Positions 1 through 9,341 are shown, counted from the first letter of the stretch. The stretch is DNA of 64,000 nt from Actinomycetales bacterium (GCA_016710385.1 JADJVX010000018.1:682001-746000), one strand, 5' to 3'. Notes: a model not told the origin generated them from the sequence alone. Numbers and translations are program-made.

Positions 1-234
1 CCTCCGCTCCCCGGACGCCAACGCCGCGAACGACGCGCGGTCCTCGTGCGCCTGGATCCGGCCGTGCACGAGGCCCTGGCGCGCTGGGCCGACGACGAAT
101 TGCGCAGTCTCAATGCCCAATTGGAGATCATCGTGCGGGAGGCGCTCCTGCAGCAGGGACGTATGCCGGGCCACTCCGGACCGCTCCCCCGCCGTGGTCG
201 CCCTCCGAAAGCCAGTCCGAGCAACCCACGCTGA
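1..234 (+). CDS. Ribbon-helix-helix / Arc-like DNA-binding protein, 5' end outside window
   Basis: The reading frame is open from base 1 and ends at 234, so the start probably lies upstream; the first internal start is GTG at 46. The visible core (RLDPAVHEALARWADDEL, then RSLNAQLEIIVREAL) fits the Arc/HicB-type ribbon-helix-helix fold: a short basic strand followed by two helices with a conserved Asn-Ala-Gln turn. Such proteins bind DNA as dimers, often as antitoxins or small regulators. The C-terminus is a Pro/Arg/Lys-rich tail. No toxin partner is visible inside the window. Family assignment is moderate; the DNA target is unknown. Confidence 0.6.
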   Translation, partial: PPLPGRQRRERRAVLVRLDPAVHEALARWADDELRSLNAQLEIIVREALLQQGRMPGHSGPLPRRGRPPKASPSNPR

Positions 235-244
235 GGGCCCCGAA

Positions 245-284
245 CGCCAGTGGGGCCGGTCCCGCAGGACCGGCCCCACTGGCG
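245..284. terminator. Bidirectional hairpin terminator
   Basis: Perfect 18-bp stem (245-262 with 267-284) around a CGCA loop. It lies between two convergent genes that end at 234 and 302, so it can serve both strands. There is no clear T-tract, as is common for actinobacterial hairpin terminators. Confidence 0.85.
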
Positions 285-301
285 TGCGTCGATGCACCGA
301 C

Positions 302-892
302 TTAGCCGACCGACACAGACTCCCACGTCGGGGTCGTGGACCGGACGGGCTGGGCAGCGGCGTGACGCAGGCCGAGCAGTCCGAGCAGGAGCATGAGGCC
401 GGCGCCCGCGAAGGAGGCGATGGCGGCATACCCGGCGATCTTGCCCATGGTGCCGAACGCGTAGGCGTTGAGCAGCAGCCCGCGCAGGGTCGACCCCATG
501 AATTGGCTCATCCGCAGCTCACCGAGCTTGGCAACCTGCTCCGGGTCCGCGCCCGGGGTGGCCTTGAGCTTGTTGTACTCCGAGGAGACCTCCGCATACG
601 TCTTGCCGCCTGCGGCCTTGTCCATGTGGACGAGGATGTAGTGGTCGGCATAGGCCTTGGCCTGGTCGCCGTTCTCCATCTTCTGGCCGGCGAACTCCGC
701 GAGGTAGGGCTTGATGAGCGGGTCCTCGATAGCGGCGCCGGCGGGCATCGTGATCTTTTGCTCGAGCAACTGCGTGCGGACGTTGTCCGCCACGAAGTTG
801 CTGGCCCACGTGAGCAGGCCGCCCGAGACCAAGAGCACCATCGCCATGATGAGGCCGGTCCAGGAAATGAGCTTGTCGAGTACCTTGCGCAT
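302..892 (-). CDS. Conserved two-helix membrane protein of unknown function
   Basis: 196 aa from the ATG at 892, preferred over one 21 codons upstream (955) because an AAGGG element lies a short distance before it. There is a hydrophobic segment near residues 10-30 (LISWTGLIMAMVLLVSGG), a hydrophilic middle of about 100 residues (residues 35-140), and a second hydrophobic segment near the C-terminus (IAGYAAIASFAGAGLMLLLG). The middle probably lies outside the membrane. I recognise this as a recurring actinobacterial family, often mislabelled as a ring-opening dioxygenase; I see no enzyme motif. It is divergent from the gene at 1068. Function unknown. Confidence 0.7.
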   Translation of the reverse strand: MRKVLDKLISWTGLIMAMVLLVSGGLLTWASNFVADNVRTQLLEQKITMPAGAAIEDPLIKPYLAEFAGQKMENGDQAKAYADHYILVHMDKAAGGKTYAEVSSEYNKLKATPGADPEQVAKLGELRMSQFMGSTLRGLLLNAYAFGTMGKIAGYAAIASFAGAGLMLLLGLLGLRHAAAQPVRSTTPTWESVSVG

Positions 893-1067
893 GATGACTA
901 CCCTTCGGCTCTCTTTGTGAGAGAGCACAATTCGTGAGGTTGACATATCAACCATGCGTCGCCTGTGCAGACTGGCGCGGGGCCGAAGGTCCCCACGTGC
1001 ACGAGGCGTGGGTCACATCTGCGCCCCAGGAGGGCCCCGGTCGGTGTAGGCGTCACGACCGAGTAGC

Positions 1068-3560
1068 GTGACGCCCATGCCAGCGACCCTCCCAGACCGG
1101 GCCCGCATCGTCGTCATCGGAGGCGGGGTCATCGGCGCTTCGATTGCCTATCACCTGGCCCTGGCAGGCGAGACGGATGTCGTTGTGCTGGAACGGGATC
1201 GGCTCACCAGCGGCACGACATGGCACGCGGCCGGGCTGATGACGACGTTCGGATCGCTCTCGCACACCTCGACGGCAATGCGGCTCTACAGCCGCGACCT
1301 CTACGCCCGCTTGGAGGCCGAGACCGGCCAGTCGACCGGCTTCCGCCCGGTCGGGCTCATCGAGGCGGCCGCCGACGCCGAGCGGCTCGAGGAGTATCGC
1401 CGGGTCGCTGCCTTCCAGAGCGCCCTTGGGTTGGAGGTCCACGAGATCTCCCCCGCCGAGATGGCGCAGCGCTTCCCCTTTGCTCGCACCGACGACCTGC
1501 TGGCTGGCTTCTGGGTGCCGGGCGACGGCAGGGTCAATCCGGTCGACCTCACCATGTCCTTGGCCAAGGGCGCCCGCCGGCGCGGCGTGCGCATCATCGA
1601 GGGCGTCAGGGTCACCGAGGTGCGGATCGAGCGCGGCGTCGTCCGCGGCGTCGACACCGACCACGGCCCGATCGACTGCGAACAGGTCGTCAACGCCGCC
1701 GGGATGTGGGCCCGACAGCTCGCCGGCCTCAGCGGCGTGGTGGTCCCTAACCAGGCTGCGGAGCACTACTACCTCATCACCGAGCCGATCGACGGGGTGA
1801 GCTCCAGCCTGCCAGTCTTCGAGGACCCCGCGTCCCACGGCTATTACCGCGAGGAGGGCGGCGGCCTCATGGTGGGGCTGTTCGAGCCCGTCGCCGCGCC
1901 CTGGCGGGTGGACGGCATACCGGAGCGGTTCTCCTTCGGCACCCTGCCCCCGGATTGGGAGCGGATGACCCCCTTCCTCGAGCGCGCCATGTCTCGGGTG
2001 CCGATCACCCAGACTGCCGGCATCCGCACCTTCTTCTGCGGGCCGGAATCCTTCACTCCCGACCTCGCGCCGGTGGTCGGTCCAGCCCCGGGCCTGCGGG
2101 GCTACTTCGTCTGCGCCGGGCTCAACTCCATCGGCATCCTCTCCGCCGGCGGACTGGGCCGGATCGTCGCGCACTGGCTGACGACCGGACATCCCGATGT
2201 CGATGTGACCGGCTTCTGTGCCGACCGCTTCCACGATTTCCACCTCACGCCTACCTTCCGGACCCAGCGCACCGCAGAGGTCCTCGGCACGGTGTATGCC
2301 GCCCACCCGCCGGGTTTCGCGCTCGCCAGCGCGCGCGGAGCGCGCCGTTCGCCCGTTCACGACCGACTGGTCGCCGCGGGCGCGTTCTTCAAGGACGTCT
2401 CGGGCTGGGAATCCCCCGACTGGTATGCCGGTCCAGGCGGCAGTCCCAGCGCGACCGCGAGCTGGCACCGGGCACCGTGGTGGGAGCAGTGGGAGGCCGA
2501 GCACCGCGCCGTTCGTGATGGGGTGGGCCTGCTGGACATGTCGTTCATGGCCAAGTTCCTCATCCAAGGCCCGGACGCCGGGCCGATGCTCTCCTGGCTG
2601 TCCACCGCCGACGTCGACGGCGCTGCAGGGCGGATCACCTACACGCAGTGGCTGTCCGACCGCGGCATGATCGAGGCCGATCTCACGATCACCAAGCTCG
2701 GTCCCGAGCGCTTCGTCGTGGTGGCCTCCGACACCGCACACGGTCGCGTGCGCGCGCTCCTGTCCGATGAGATCGCCTTCGGCCGGCCACCGGCGACCGG
2801 TCCGGGCACGCGGTGGAATGCCACGAGCACCGACGTCACGGGGGCATACGCGATGTTCGCCCTGCAGGGGCCGCGCTCGCGCGAGGTCTTGGCCGCGGCC
2901 ACGCGCACCGCCGTCACCGCCGAGGCCGTCGCCTTTCGCGACGTCGTGCCGGTAGACCTGGGCCTGGCCACCGGCTGGGTCGCGCGGATCACCTATGTTG
3001 GCGAACTCGGGTACGAGCTCTATGTGCCCACCGAGATGGCGCTGCACGCCTGGGACCATCTGGTGGCGGCGGGAGCCCCGGCCGGGTTGCGATTGGTCGG
3101 CCTCAAGGCTCTGGGGAGCCTACGGCTGGAGAAGGCATACCGGGACTACGGCCACGACATCGACAACACCGACGGGTTGCTCGAAGCCGGCCTTGGCTTT
3201 ACCGCCGCACTGGACAAGCCCGGGGGGTTCCGGGGACGCGAGATGGTGCTGGCAGCCCGGGCGCACGGCATACCGGTCACGCGGTTGGTGCAGGTGCTGG
3301 TCACCGACCCGGCCGCGATGCTGCACCACGGCGAACTCCTACTGCGCGACGGCGAGATCGTCGGCGACGTGCGCTCCGGCTCCTACGGCTGGTCGCTCGG
3401 GGGTGCCGTCGGTCTCGGGATGGTCGGCTGCGAAACCGGGGTCACCGCAGGCTGGCTCGCCGCGGGCGACTGGGCCGTGCAGATCGGCACCCACCGGTAT
3501 GCCGTGCAGGTCGCCTTGCGTCCCCGCTACGACCCGTCGGGGGCCCGGATCAGCCAGTGA
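1068..3560 (+). CDS. FAD-dependent dehydrogenase/oxidase with GcvT domains (dimethylglycine/sarcosine type)
   Basis: 830 aa. The N-terminal half is a DAO-type flavoprotein: dinucleotide motif GGGVIG near residues 18-23, then SGTTWHAAGL around 48-57, whose His corresponds to the residue that covalently binds FAD in dimethylglycine oxidase relatives. The C-terminal half (about 450-825) is GcvT-like and in the family transfers the released one-carbon unit to tetrahydrofolate. The likely substrate is an N-methyl amine such as dimethylglycine or sarcosine; the exact substrate cannot be read from sequence. Start: GTG 1068 or ATG 1077. The stop codon lies inside a strong terminator hairpin. Confidence 0.85.
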   Translation: MTPMPATLPDRARIVVIGGGVIGASIAYHLALAGETDVVVLERDRLTSGTTWHAAGLMTTFGSLSHTSTAMRLYSRDLYARLEAETGQSTGFRPVGLIEAAADAERLEEYRRVAAFQSALGLEVHEISPAEMAQRFPFARTDDLLAGFWVPGDGRVNPVDLTMSLAKGARRRGVRIIEGVRVTEVRIERGVVRGVDTDHGPIDCEQVVNAAGMWARQLAGLSGVVVPNQAAEHYYLITEPIDGVSSSLPVFEDPASHGYYREEGGGLMVGLFEPVAAPWRVDGIPERFSFGTLPPDWERMTPFLERAMSRVPITQTAGIRTFFCGPESFTPDLAPVVGPAPGLRGYFVCAGLNSIGILSAGGLGRIVAHWLTTGHPDVDVTGFCADRFHDFHLTPTFRTQRTAEVLGTVYAAHPPGFALASARGARRSPVHDRLVAAGAFFKDVSGWESPDWYAGPGGSPSATASWHRAPWWEQWEAEHRAVRDGVGLLDMSFMAKFLIQGPDAGPMLSWLSTADVDGAAGRITYTQWLSDRGMIEADLTITKLGPERFVVVASDTAHGRVRALLSDEIAFGRPPATGPGTRWNATSTDVTGAYAMFALQGPRSREVLAAATRTAVTAEAVAFRDVVPVDLGLATGWVARITYVGELGYELYVPTEMALHAWDHLVAAGAPAGLRLVGLKALGSLRLEKAYRDYGHDIDNTDGLLEAGLGFTAALDKPGGFRGREMVLAARAHGIPVTRLVQVLVTDPAAMLHHGELLLRDGEIVGDVRSGSYGWSLGGAVGLGMVGCETGVTAGWLAAGDWAVQIGTHRYAVQVALRPRYDPSGARISQ

Positions 3561-3571
3561 TCCGGGCCCCC
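3539..3571 (+). terminator. Hairpin terminator overlapping the stop codon
   Basis: 14-bp perfect stem (3539-3552 with 3558-3571) and a 5-base loop. The TGA stop of the flavoprotein (3558-3560) forms the start of the 3' arm. It sits between convergent genes and may act on both strands. Confidence 0.8.
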
Positions 3572-3604
3572 GTCGGGGTGTGCTGATGGCCGAGGCGGCC
3601 GGGC

Positions 3605-4564
3605 TCAGCCTTGCAGCTGGGCCCAGACCTCACGGTCGCGCTCGGCGGTCCAGATGGTCGGCCGCTCGACGCCCTGGAGCTCTTCCCAGGTGCGGGCCAC
3701 GTCGAAGGGCAGCGTGTGCTCGAAGATCGGCCAGTGTCCATAGGTCGGCGACAGTGCCGTGTGGCAGGCGTCGAAGGCATCCTTGAGGGTGCCCCCGGCG
3801 GCCTGGGTCGCGCGCACGTTGTCGATGATCGCGGTGATGAACCCGCGGGACTGCTCGATCGCCGCGTTGACGGCCTGCTGACCACGCGGGATCTCGCCGC
3901 GACCGCCGACGAGCATCTCGGCTCCCATCGCCTTGACTGCGTCGAGCGTCGTCGAGGACCACTCCTGGTGGAAGGCGTCGCCGGTATAGAGCGCCGCCTT
4001 GGCCTCGACCAGGTCACCGGCGAACATGATCCGGTGCTTGGGCAGCCAGGCCACGATGTCGCCCTCGGTGTGACCCCGACCGAGGTACTGCAAGACGAGA
4101 TCGCCCCGGTCGCCACCGAGCGGGATGGTCATCCGGTCGGAGAACGTGAGGGTCGGCCAGGTGAGGCCGGGGATGCCGTCGGGCTCCTTGAACAGCCGTG
4201 GCATACGGCCGTATTCGCTGGCCCAGTCCTGCATGCCGCGCTCCTGGATGAGGAACTGGGTGCGCTCGTGGGCGATGATCTCGTCGGCCTCGAAGGCACT
4301 CGCACCGAGCACGCGCACCGCGTGGTAATGCGAGAGCACGAGGTATCGCACCGGTTTGTCGGTGTGCTCGCGCAGCTTGACCAACCAGTCCCGGGCGGCC
4401 GCAGGCGTCGCCCGGGCCTCGAACGCCACGAGGAAGTCCTCCCCTTCGATCGCCCCGACGTTTGGATCACCCTCTGCAGTGAGGGCGTAGACACCATCGG
4501 CGAGCACCTCAAGGGTCTCGGTCTTGGCGGCCAGGTCGGTCGAGGAGGCGAACGGCTTGCTCAT
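3605..4564 (-). CDS. MBL-fold metallo-hydrolase with degenerate first metal motif
   Basis: 319 aa, ATG at 4564 preceded by a purine-rich AAAGGAAG element. The metallo-beta-lactamase fold is shown by LVLSHYHAVR (about residue 97) and GRGHTEGDIVAWLP (about 160), followed by FAGD. In the usual HxHxDH metal signature the Asp and last His are replaced by Val and Arg, so the second metal site is probably altered while the first may remain. The substrate is unknown. It lies 27 bases upstream of nothing on its own strand but is followed convergently by the flavoprotein gene; the Liv transporter genes lie behind it on the same strand, separated by a short gap, so cotranscription with them is possible. 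Confidence 0.75.
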   Translation of the reverse strand: MSKPFASSTDLAAKTETLEVLADGVYALTAEGDPNVGAIEGEDFLVAFEARATPAAARDWLVKLREHTDKPVRYLVLSHYHAVRVLGASAFEADEIIAHERTQFLIQERGMQDWASEYGRMPRLFKEPDGIPGLTWPTLTFSDRMTIPLGGDRGDLVLQYLGRGHTEGDIVAWLPKHRIMFAGDLVEAKAALYTGDAFHQEWSSTTLDAVKAMGAEMLVGGRGEIPRGQQAVNAAIEQSRGFITAIIDNVRATQAAGGTLKDAFDACHTALSPTYGHWPIFEHTLPFDVARTWEELQGVERPTIWTAERDREVWAQLQG

Positions 4565-4591
4565 GAGGAGGACTTCCTTTGTGTGTCGTGA

Positions 4592-5383
4592 CTAACTGCC
4601 GGTGGCCGGACCCGCCTTCGGTGCGACGGGAGCCGCCACACCGCTGGACGAGGTGGACGACCCACCGAGGTATGCCGCGCGGACCCGTTCGTCCGACGCG
4701 AGCTCAGCCGGGGTGCCTTCGGCGACGACGCGGCCGCGGTCCATGACCATGACGCGGTCGGCGACCTTGAACGCAGCCCGGACGTTCTGCTCGACGAGCA
4801 ACACGGCCAGCCCCTTGTTCCGCAAGATGCCCAAGGCGGTCATGATTTCGCCGACGACCTTTGGGGCCAGGCCCAGGCTCGGTTCATCGAGGATGATCAC
4901 CGACGGGTCGGACATCAGCGCGCGGGCCATCGCGAGCATCTGCTGCTCGCCTCCGGAGAGGGCACCGGCCGCGAGCACGATGCGGTCGTTCAATCGGGGG
5001 AAGAGGGCCAATGCCTCGGCCCGCCGTTCGGCGAAACCGCCCTCCTTGCGTCGCACATAGCCGCCCAGGACGAGGTTGTCCTCGACGGTGAGCGTCGGAA
5101 AGACCAGCCGGTTTTCCGGCACGTGTGCCAGCCCGAGGGAGGCGATCTTCTCGGCACCGAACGACGTGATGTCGGTGTCACCGAGTTTGACCGTGCCCTT
5201 GGCCGGCTTGAGCAGGCCGGAGACCGACCTCAGCACCGACGTCTTGCCGGCACCGTTGGCGCCGACCAGGGCCAAAACCTCCCCGGGAGCGACCGTGAGG
5301 TCGATCCCGTGAAGCACCTGCAAGCGGTCGTATGCCGCGTGCAGCCCGGTGACGGTCAGGCCCGCCGGGGGTCGCGCGGTCAT
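4592..5383 (-). CDS. livF: Branched-chain amino-acid ABC transporter ATP-binding protein LivF
   Basis: 263 aa ATPase. Walker A GANGAGKTS is near residue 40, the ABC signature LSGGEQQM near 145, and the Walker B IILDEPSLGLAP near 165. This pattern is typical of LivF, the second ATPase of HAAT-family amino-acid importers, which acts at the inner face of the membrane. The start ATG overlaps the stop of the upstream livM-livG fusion by four bases (ATGA), indicating translational coupling. The Pro/Ala/Ser-rich C-terminus after about residue 240 is a lineage extension. Confidence 0.92.
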   Translation of the reverse strand: MTARPPAGLTVTGLHAAYDRLQVLHGIDLTVAPGEVLALVGANGAGKTSVLRSVSGLLKPAKGTVKLGDTDITSFGAEKIASLGLAHVPENRLVFPTLTVEDNLVLGGYVRRKEGGFAERRAEALALFPRLNDRIVLAAGALSGGEQQMLAMARALMSDPSVIILDEPSLGLAPKVVGEIMTALGILRNKGLAVLLVEQNVRAAFKVADRVMVMDRGRVVAEGTPAELASDERVRAAYLGGSSTSSSGVAAPVAPKAGPATGS

Positions 5384-7284
5384 CGGGTGCCTCCTTCGGG
5401 TGTGCTGTCGGCGGCATGCGCTGCAGCGGCCTTCTCCACCGTAGCCTCCGCCTCGTCATCGGTGCCCAAGTAGGCGGCGATGACCACCGGGTCGTTGGTG
5501 ACCTCGGCCGGTGTGCCCAACGAGATGAGCTTGCCGTCGTCGAGGACCGCGACTCGATCAGCGAGCGCCATGACAGCCGCCACGTCGTGCTCGACGAGCA
5601 CGATCGTCACGCCAGTGGCCTTCACCTTGCGCAGCAGCCACGAGAGGCTGTCACGCTCGGCGCCCGACAGGCCGGCCATCGGTTCGTCGAGCAGCAACAG
5701 CGAGGGCTCGAGCGCGAGTGCCCGGGCCACCTCGACCTGTCGCTGCTTGCCGAACGCGAGGTCGGCGATCGGGTGGTCGGCCAGCGCCGTGAGCGCCATC
5801 GCGTCGACGGCCGCCTGGGCCGTCGTCTCGATGTGCCGCTCCTCGGCCCGGTCGGCCATGACCATCCCCCGCAGCAAGCCGGCCTTGGAGCGCAGGTGGC
5901 GAGCCACCTTGACGTTGCCCAGGACGGTCGTGCTCTTGAAGGTCTGCAGGTTCTGGAAGGTGCGCGTCGCGCCGAGGTTGGCAGCCACGTGTGGCAACTG
6001 CCCAGCGACTTCCTTGCCGTGCAGCTTGACCGATCCCTCGGTGGGCGGCAGGACACCGGTGATCATGTTGAACGCCGTCGTCTTGCCAGCCCCGTTGGGG
6101 CCGATGAGCGCGACGATCTCACCCGCCGTGATGTCCAGACTGAGGTTGTCCAGGGCGGTGACTCCGCCATAACGCTTGGTCAAACCCTCGATCTTGAGGA
6201 TCGAGGTGCCGACCGGCTCGTGGTCGGTGCGCGCGAGGATGCCCAACGACTTGTCGAGCAACTCGCGCTGCTCTTCCTGGCTGATCTCGTGCTCGTGGAC
6301 CCCGTGCTTGGTCGAGTCGGGCTTGCTGAATCGGGCTCGCACACGAGACCAGAGCTGAGCCAAACCACCGGGCATGAGGATGATGACCAGCACGAGGATG
6401 ACGCCAAACCCGATGAGCTGGACCTCACCCTTGGCCCCCGGGATGATGACCGGCAGCAATGCCCGCAGGCCCTCGTCGAGAGCCTGGACCGCCACAGCGC
6501 CGATGAGAGCGCCCCAGACTGTGCCGAGGCCGCCGAGCACGACCATGAGCAGGATCTTGACCGAGACCTCGAAGTGCGTGACCGACGGGTTGACGATCGT
6601 CAGCCAGTGGGCATAGAACACCCCGGCCAGACCGGCATACCCCGCCGACAGCACGAAGACCCGAAGCCGCAGGGCGAAGGTGTCCACGCCGAGACACTCG
6701 GCAGCGACTTCGGAGTCGTTGACCGCGCTGAGCGCTCGGCCGGTGCGGCTCTTGACGAGGTTGACCGCGAGCCACATCCCGATGACGATGACCGGAGTCA
6801 GCAGCAGGAAGTATTCCTGGGCGGTGTCGTAGGTGCGCCCGCCGAAGGAGAGACTCGGCAGGCCGTAGAGCCCGGACGTCGAGCCGAGAGCCTCCGATTC
6901 GGTGACGACGACGCCGATGATGATGCCCAAGCCGAGCGTCGCCAACGCGAGGAAGTGCCCGCGCAAGCGCAGCAACGGCAGACCGACGATCAACGCGACG
7001 ATCATCGACGCGATGACCGAGATCGGGGCCGCAGCGATGAACGGCAGATTGGCCTTCGAGACCAGTAGGGCCTGGGTATAGGCACCCACCGCGATGAAGG
7101 CCGCATGGCCCAGGCTCACTTGGCCGGCCAGCCCCATGAGCAGGGACAGGCCGATGGCGGCCAGGCCGTAGATCAGGGCGTAGACACCGATGTCCACGAC
7201 GTTCTGGGGGGCGCCGAGCGCGAAGACCACCAAGAAGATCGCCAGCGCCACGAAGGGGATCTGACGACGGATCATTGGACTCAT
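5380..7284 (-). CDS. Fused Liv permease-ATPase (LivM + LivG)
   Basis: 634 aa, about the sum of a LivM permease and a LivG ATPase. Residues 1-310 are strongly hydrophobic with the permease motif GLAGQVSLGHAAFIAVGAY near 52-70. After a charged linker (about 320-360) an ABC ATPase follows, with Walker A GPNGAGKTTAF near 400, a LivG-type signature LAFGKQRQVEVARAL and Walker B LLLLDEPMAGL. The fusion fixes one ATPase to one permease subunit. Both ends overlap neighbours by four bases (livH upstream, livF downstream), so the operon is tightly coupled. Confidence 0.9.
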   Translation of the reverse strand: MSPMIRRQIPFVALAIFLVVFALGAPQNVVDIGVYALIYGLAAIGLSLLMGLAGQVSLGHAAFIAVGAYTQALLVSKANLPFIAAAPISVIASMIVALIVGLPLLRLRGHFLALATLGLGIIIGVVVTESEALGSTSGLYGLPSLSFGGRTYDTAQEYFLLLTPVIVIGMWLAVNLVKSRTGRALSAVNDSEVAAECLGVDTFALRLRVFVLSAGYAGLAGVFYAHWLTIVNPSVTHFEVSVKILLMVVLGGLGTVWGALIGAVAVQALDEGLRALLPVIIPGAKGEVQLIGFGVILVLVIILMPGGLAQLWSRVRARFSKPDSTKHGVHEHEISQEEQRELLDKSLGILARTDHEPVGTSILKIEGLTKRYGGVTALDNLSLDITAGEIVALIGPNGAGKTTAFNMITGVLPPTEGSVKLHGKEVAGQLPHVAANLGATRTFQNLQTFKSTTVLGNVKVARHLRSKAGLLRGMVMADRAEERHIETTAQAAVDAMALTALADHPIADLAFGKQRQVEVARALALEPSLLLLDEPMAGLSGAERDSLSWLLRKVKATGVTIVLVEHDVAAVMALADRVAVLDDGKLISLGTPAEVTNDPVVIAAYLGTDDEAEATVEKAAAAHAADSTPEGGTR

Positions 7285-8150
7285 ACCCGCACCCCCGAGC
7301 TCTTGCCGGCCAAGCCGTGGGGCTTGAACAACAGGACGAGGACCAGGACGACGAACGCCACGGCGTCGCGGTAACCGGAGCTCAGGTAGCCGGCGACGAG
7401 GTTCTCGAGGATCCCGAGGCCCAGGCCACCGAGCATGGCGACCCGCAACGAGGTCAGCCCGCCGAGGGTCGCGGCGACGAAGCCCTTGAGGCCGAGCGTG
7501 AGGCCGCTGGTCCAGGAGCTCAGGTAGATCGGGCTCCCCACGACACCGGCCACGCCACCGACCAGCCCGGCGACCGCGAAGGCGACGACGGTGGCCGTGC
7601 GCGGCGAGATACCGACCAGGCGGGCGGCGACCGGCTGCTCAGCACAGGCCCGCAGCGACTTCCCGCGCACGGTGTGCTCGTAGAACCAGATCACGCCATA
7701 GGCGACCACGGCAGCAACGCCGAGCACCCATAGCTCCTGGCTGCGAATGCTCACCCCGCCCAGGACGATATCCGAACCGGGGAAGGTCGGCAGGCCTTTG
7801 GCCTCCGGCCCCCAGATGAGCAGCATGAGCGCCTTGACTGCCGTCGACACACCCAAGGTGAGGATGATCGAGGTCAGCGGCGTCATCTTCTTGACCGGAG
7901 CGATGGTCAGCCGCTCCAGGAGCACAGCGATCCCGATGGTGACGGGGATCGCGACGAGGATGGCAACAAGCAGGGGCAGCCCAGCGCCGACGGCGCTAAT
8001 CGCCGTCAACCCGGCCAGGGCGGCATACTCGCCCTGGACCAGGTTGACGATCTCGCGAACCGAGAAGATGGCGACGAAACCCAACGCCACCAACCCGTAG
8101 ACGGCCCCCTGAGCCAGCCCGGCGAAGACCAGCTGGAGGAGGTCGATCAT
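7281..8150 (-). CDS. livH: Branched-chain amino-acid ABC transporter permease LivH
   Basis: 289 aa integral membrane protein with about eight hydrophobic segments. The N-terminus LLQLVFAGLAQGAVYGLVALGF and the EYAALAGL region are LivH hallmarks. It pairs with the LivM half of the downstream fusion to form the membrane channel of a HAAT-type importer. It begins six bases after the end of livK and overlaps the downstream gene by four bases. The substrate class (Leu/Ile/Val or related compounds such as urea or short amides) is inferred from family only. Confidence 0.9.
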   Translation of the reverse strand: MIDLLQLVFAGLAQGAVYGLVALGFVAIFSVREIVNLVQGEYAALAGLTAISAVGAGLPLLVAILVAIPVTIGIAVLLERLTIAPVKKMTPLTSIILTLGVSTAVKALMLLIWGPEAKGLPTFPGSDIVLGGVSIRSQELWVLGVAAVVAYGVIWFYEHTVRGKSLRACAEQPVAARLVGISPRTATVVAFAVAGLVGGVAGVVGSPIYLSSWTSGLTLGLKGFVAATLGGLTSLRVAMLGGLGLGILENLVAGYLSSGYRDAVAFVVLVLVLLFKPHGLAGKSSGVRV

Positions 8151-8156
8151 GAGGTG

Positions 8157-9341
8157 TTAGCCCGCGACCTTCCAGGCCTTGTTCTCCACCGTCACCATGA
8201 CAAGGGCGTCCTTGGTCAACCCGGAGTGGTCGGTCGGGGTCATCGAGAAGACGCCGCTGACGCCCGGCCACTTGGTGATGGCCTCGAGGGCATCGCGCAG
8301 CTTGGCCGAGTCGGTGCCGGCCTTCTTGAGCGCCTCGATGGCGATCATGAAGCCGTCGTAGGCGTGCCCGGCGAAGGTCGACGGGTTGGCGTTGTACTTG
8401 GCCTTGAAGTCCGCGATGAACTTCGTGACGACCGGCTTCTGCGGGTCGTCATCCTTGAGCTGGCTGGCGACGAGCATGCGCCCGAGCGGGGCACGCAGGC
8501 CGTCGGCGGTGTCACCGGCGGTGTCCAGGAAGGCCTGGTTGCCGATGCCGTGCGATTGGTAGACGGGCACGTTGAGGCCGAGCTGCTTGTAGGCCTTCTG
8601 CGCCAGGCCGGCTGCCGGCGGGATACCCCAGATGAGGACGGCCTGCGGGTTGGAGGCGCGCAAGTTGGTCATCTGCGAGGTGAAGTCGGTGGCGTCGGGC
8701 GCGAACTTCTCGACCTTGACGACCGTGATCCCGGCGGCCTTGCCCACCTCGGCCAGCATCTCGGGGATGCCCTCGCCGAAGCCCGAGGCGTCGCGCGCCA
8801 CGGCGACCTGGGTGATGCCCTTGGCCTTCATGTCATCGACCATCTTCTCCAGCACGACCTTGTCGTTCTGGGCGGTCTTGAAGACCCACTTGGAGCCGTC
8901 GACGATCTTGGCGTTGGCCGCGAGCGACACCATCGGCTTCTCGGCCTTCTCGGCGATCGGACGCATGGCCAGGCTCGGGCCCGTGCGCGAAGCGCCGAGG
9001 AGGATGTCGACCTTCTCGGTGGTCAGCAGCTTGGTCGTCGCCTTGGCAGCGCCGTCCTCCGTGGACTGGTTGTCCTCGATGTAGAGCTTGACCTTCCGGC
9101 CGTTGACGCCTCCCGCGGCGTTGACCTGGTCGGCCAGCATCTCGATGGTCTGGCGCTCCGGGACACCCAGGCTGGCGCCGGCGCCGGTGATGTCGAGAAC
9201 GACACCGATCTTGATATCACCGGTGCTGGCGGCCGCTCCCGAGGCCGAGCTTCCGGACGAACCACTTTCCGAGCAGGCCGCGAGCGTCGTCGCCAAACCA
9301 ACGGCGAGACCGAACGAGACCAATCGCATGCTGCGCTGCAT
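8157..9341 (-). CDS. livK: Substrate-binding lipoprotein of the Liv ABC transporter
   Basis: 394 aa. The N-terminus is a lipoprotein signal peptide: MQRSMR, a hydrophobic stretch, then the lipobox LAAC with Cys near residue 23 followed by a Ser/Gly linker. The mature part is a type I periplasmic-binding fold (IKIGVVLDITGAGASLGVPE; later GASRTGPSLAMRPIAEK), as in LivK/LivJ. It should be anchored outside the membrane and deliver ligand to LivH/LivM. It is the first gene of the operon and is divergent from an IclR-family regulator. Confidence 0.9.
   Translation of the reverse strand: MQRSMRLVSFGLAVGLATTLAACSESGSSGSSASGAAASTGDIKIGVVLDITGAGASLGVPERQTIEMLADQVNAAGGVNGRKVKLYIEDNQSTEDGAAKATTKLLTTEKVDILLGASRTGPSLAMRPIAEKAEKPMVSLAANAKIVDGSKWVFKTAQNDKVVLEKMVDDMKAKGITQVAVARDASGFGEGIPEMLAEVGKAAGITVVKVEKFAPDATDFTSQMTNLRASNPQAVLIWGIPPAAGLAQKAYKQLGLNVPVYQSHGIGNQAFLDTAGDTADGLRAPLGRMLVASQLKDDDPQKPVVTKFIADFKAKYNANPSTFAGHAYDGFMIAIEALKKAGTDSAKLRDALEAITKWPGVSGVFSMTPTDHSGLTKDALVMVTVENKAWKVAG

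Noticed and set aside
1053..3059. Long minus-strand open frame antisense to the FAD/GcvT enzyme
   Set aside because: It mirrors a clearly recognisable gene and has only GC-driven composition (Gly/Arg/Ala/Asp) with no family motif.
5416..7068. Long plus-strand open frame opposite livM-livG
   Set aside because: Shadow of a well-supported gene; composition is rich in Arg/Asp/Glu/Gln without domains.
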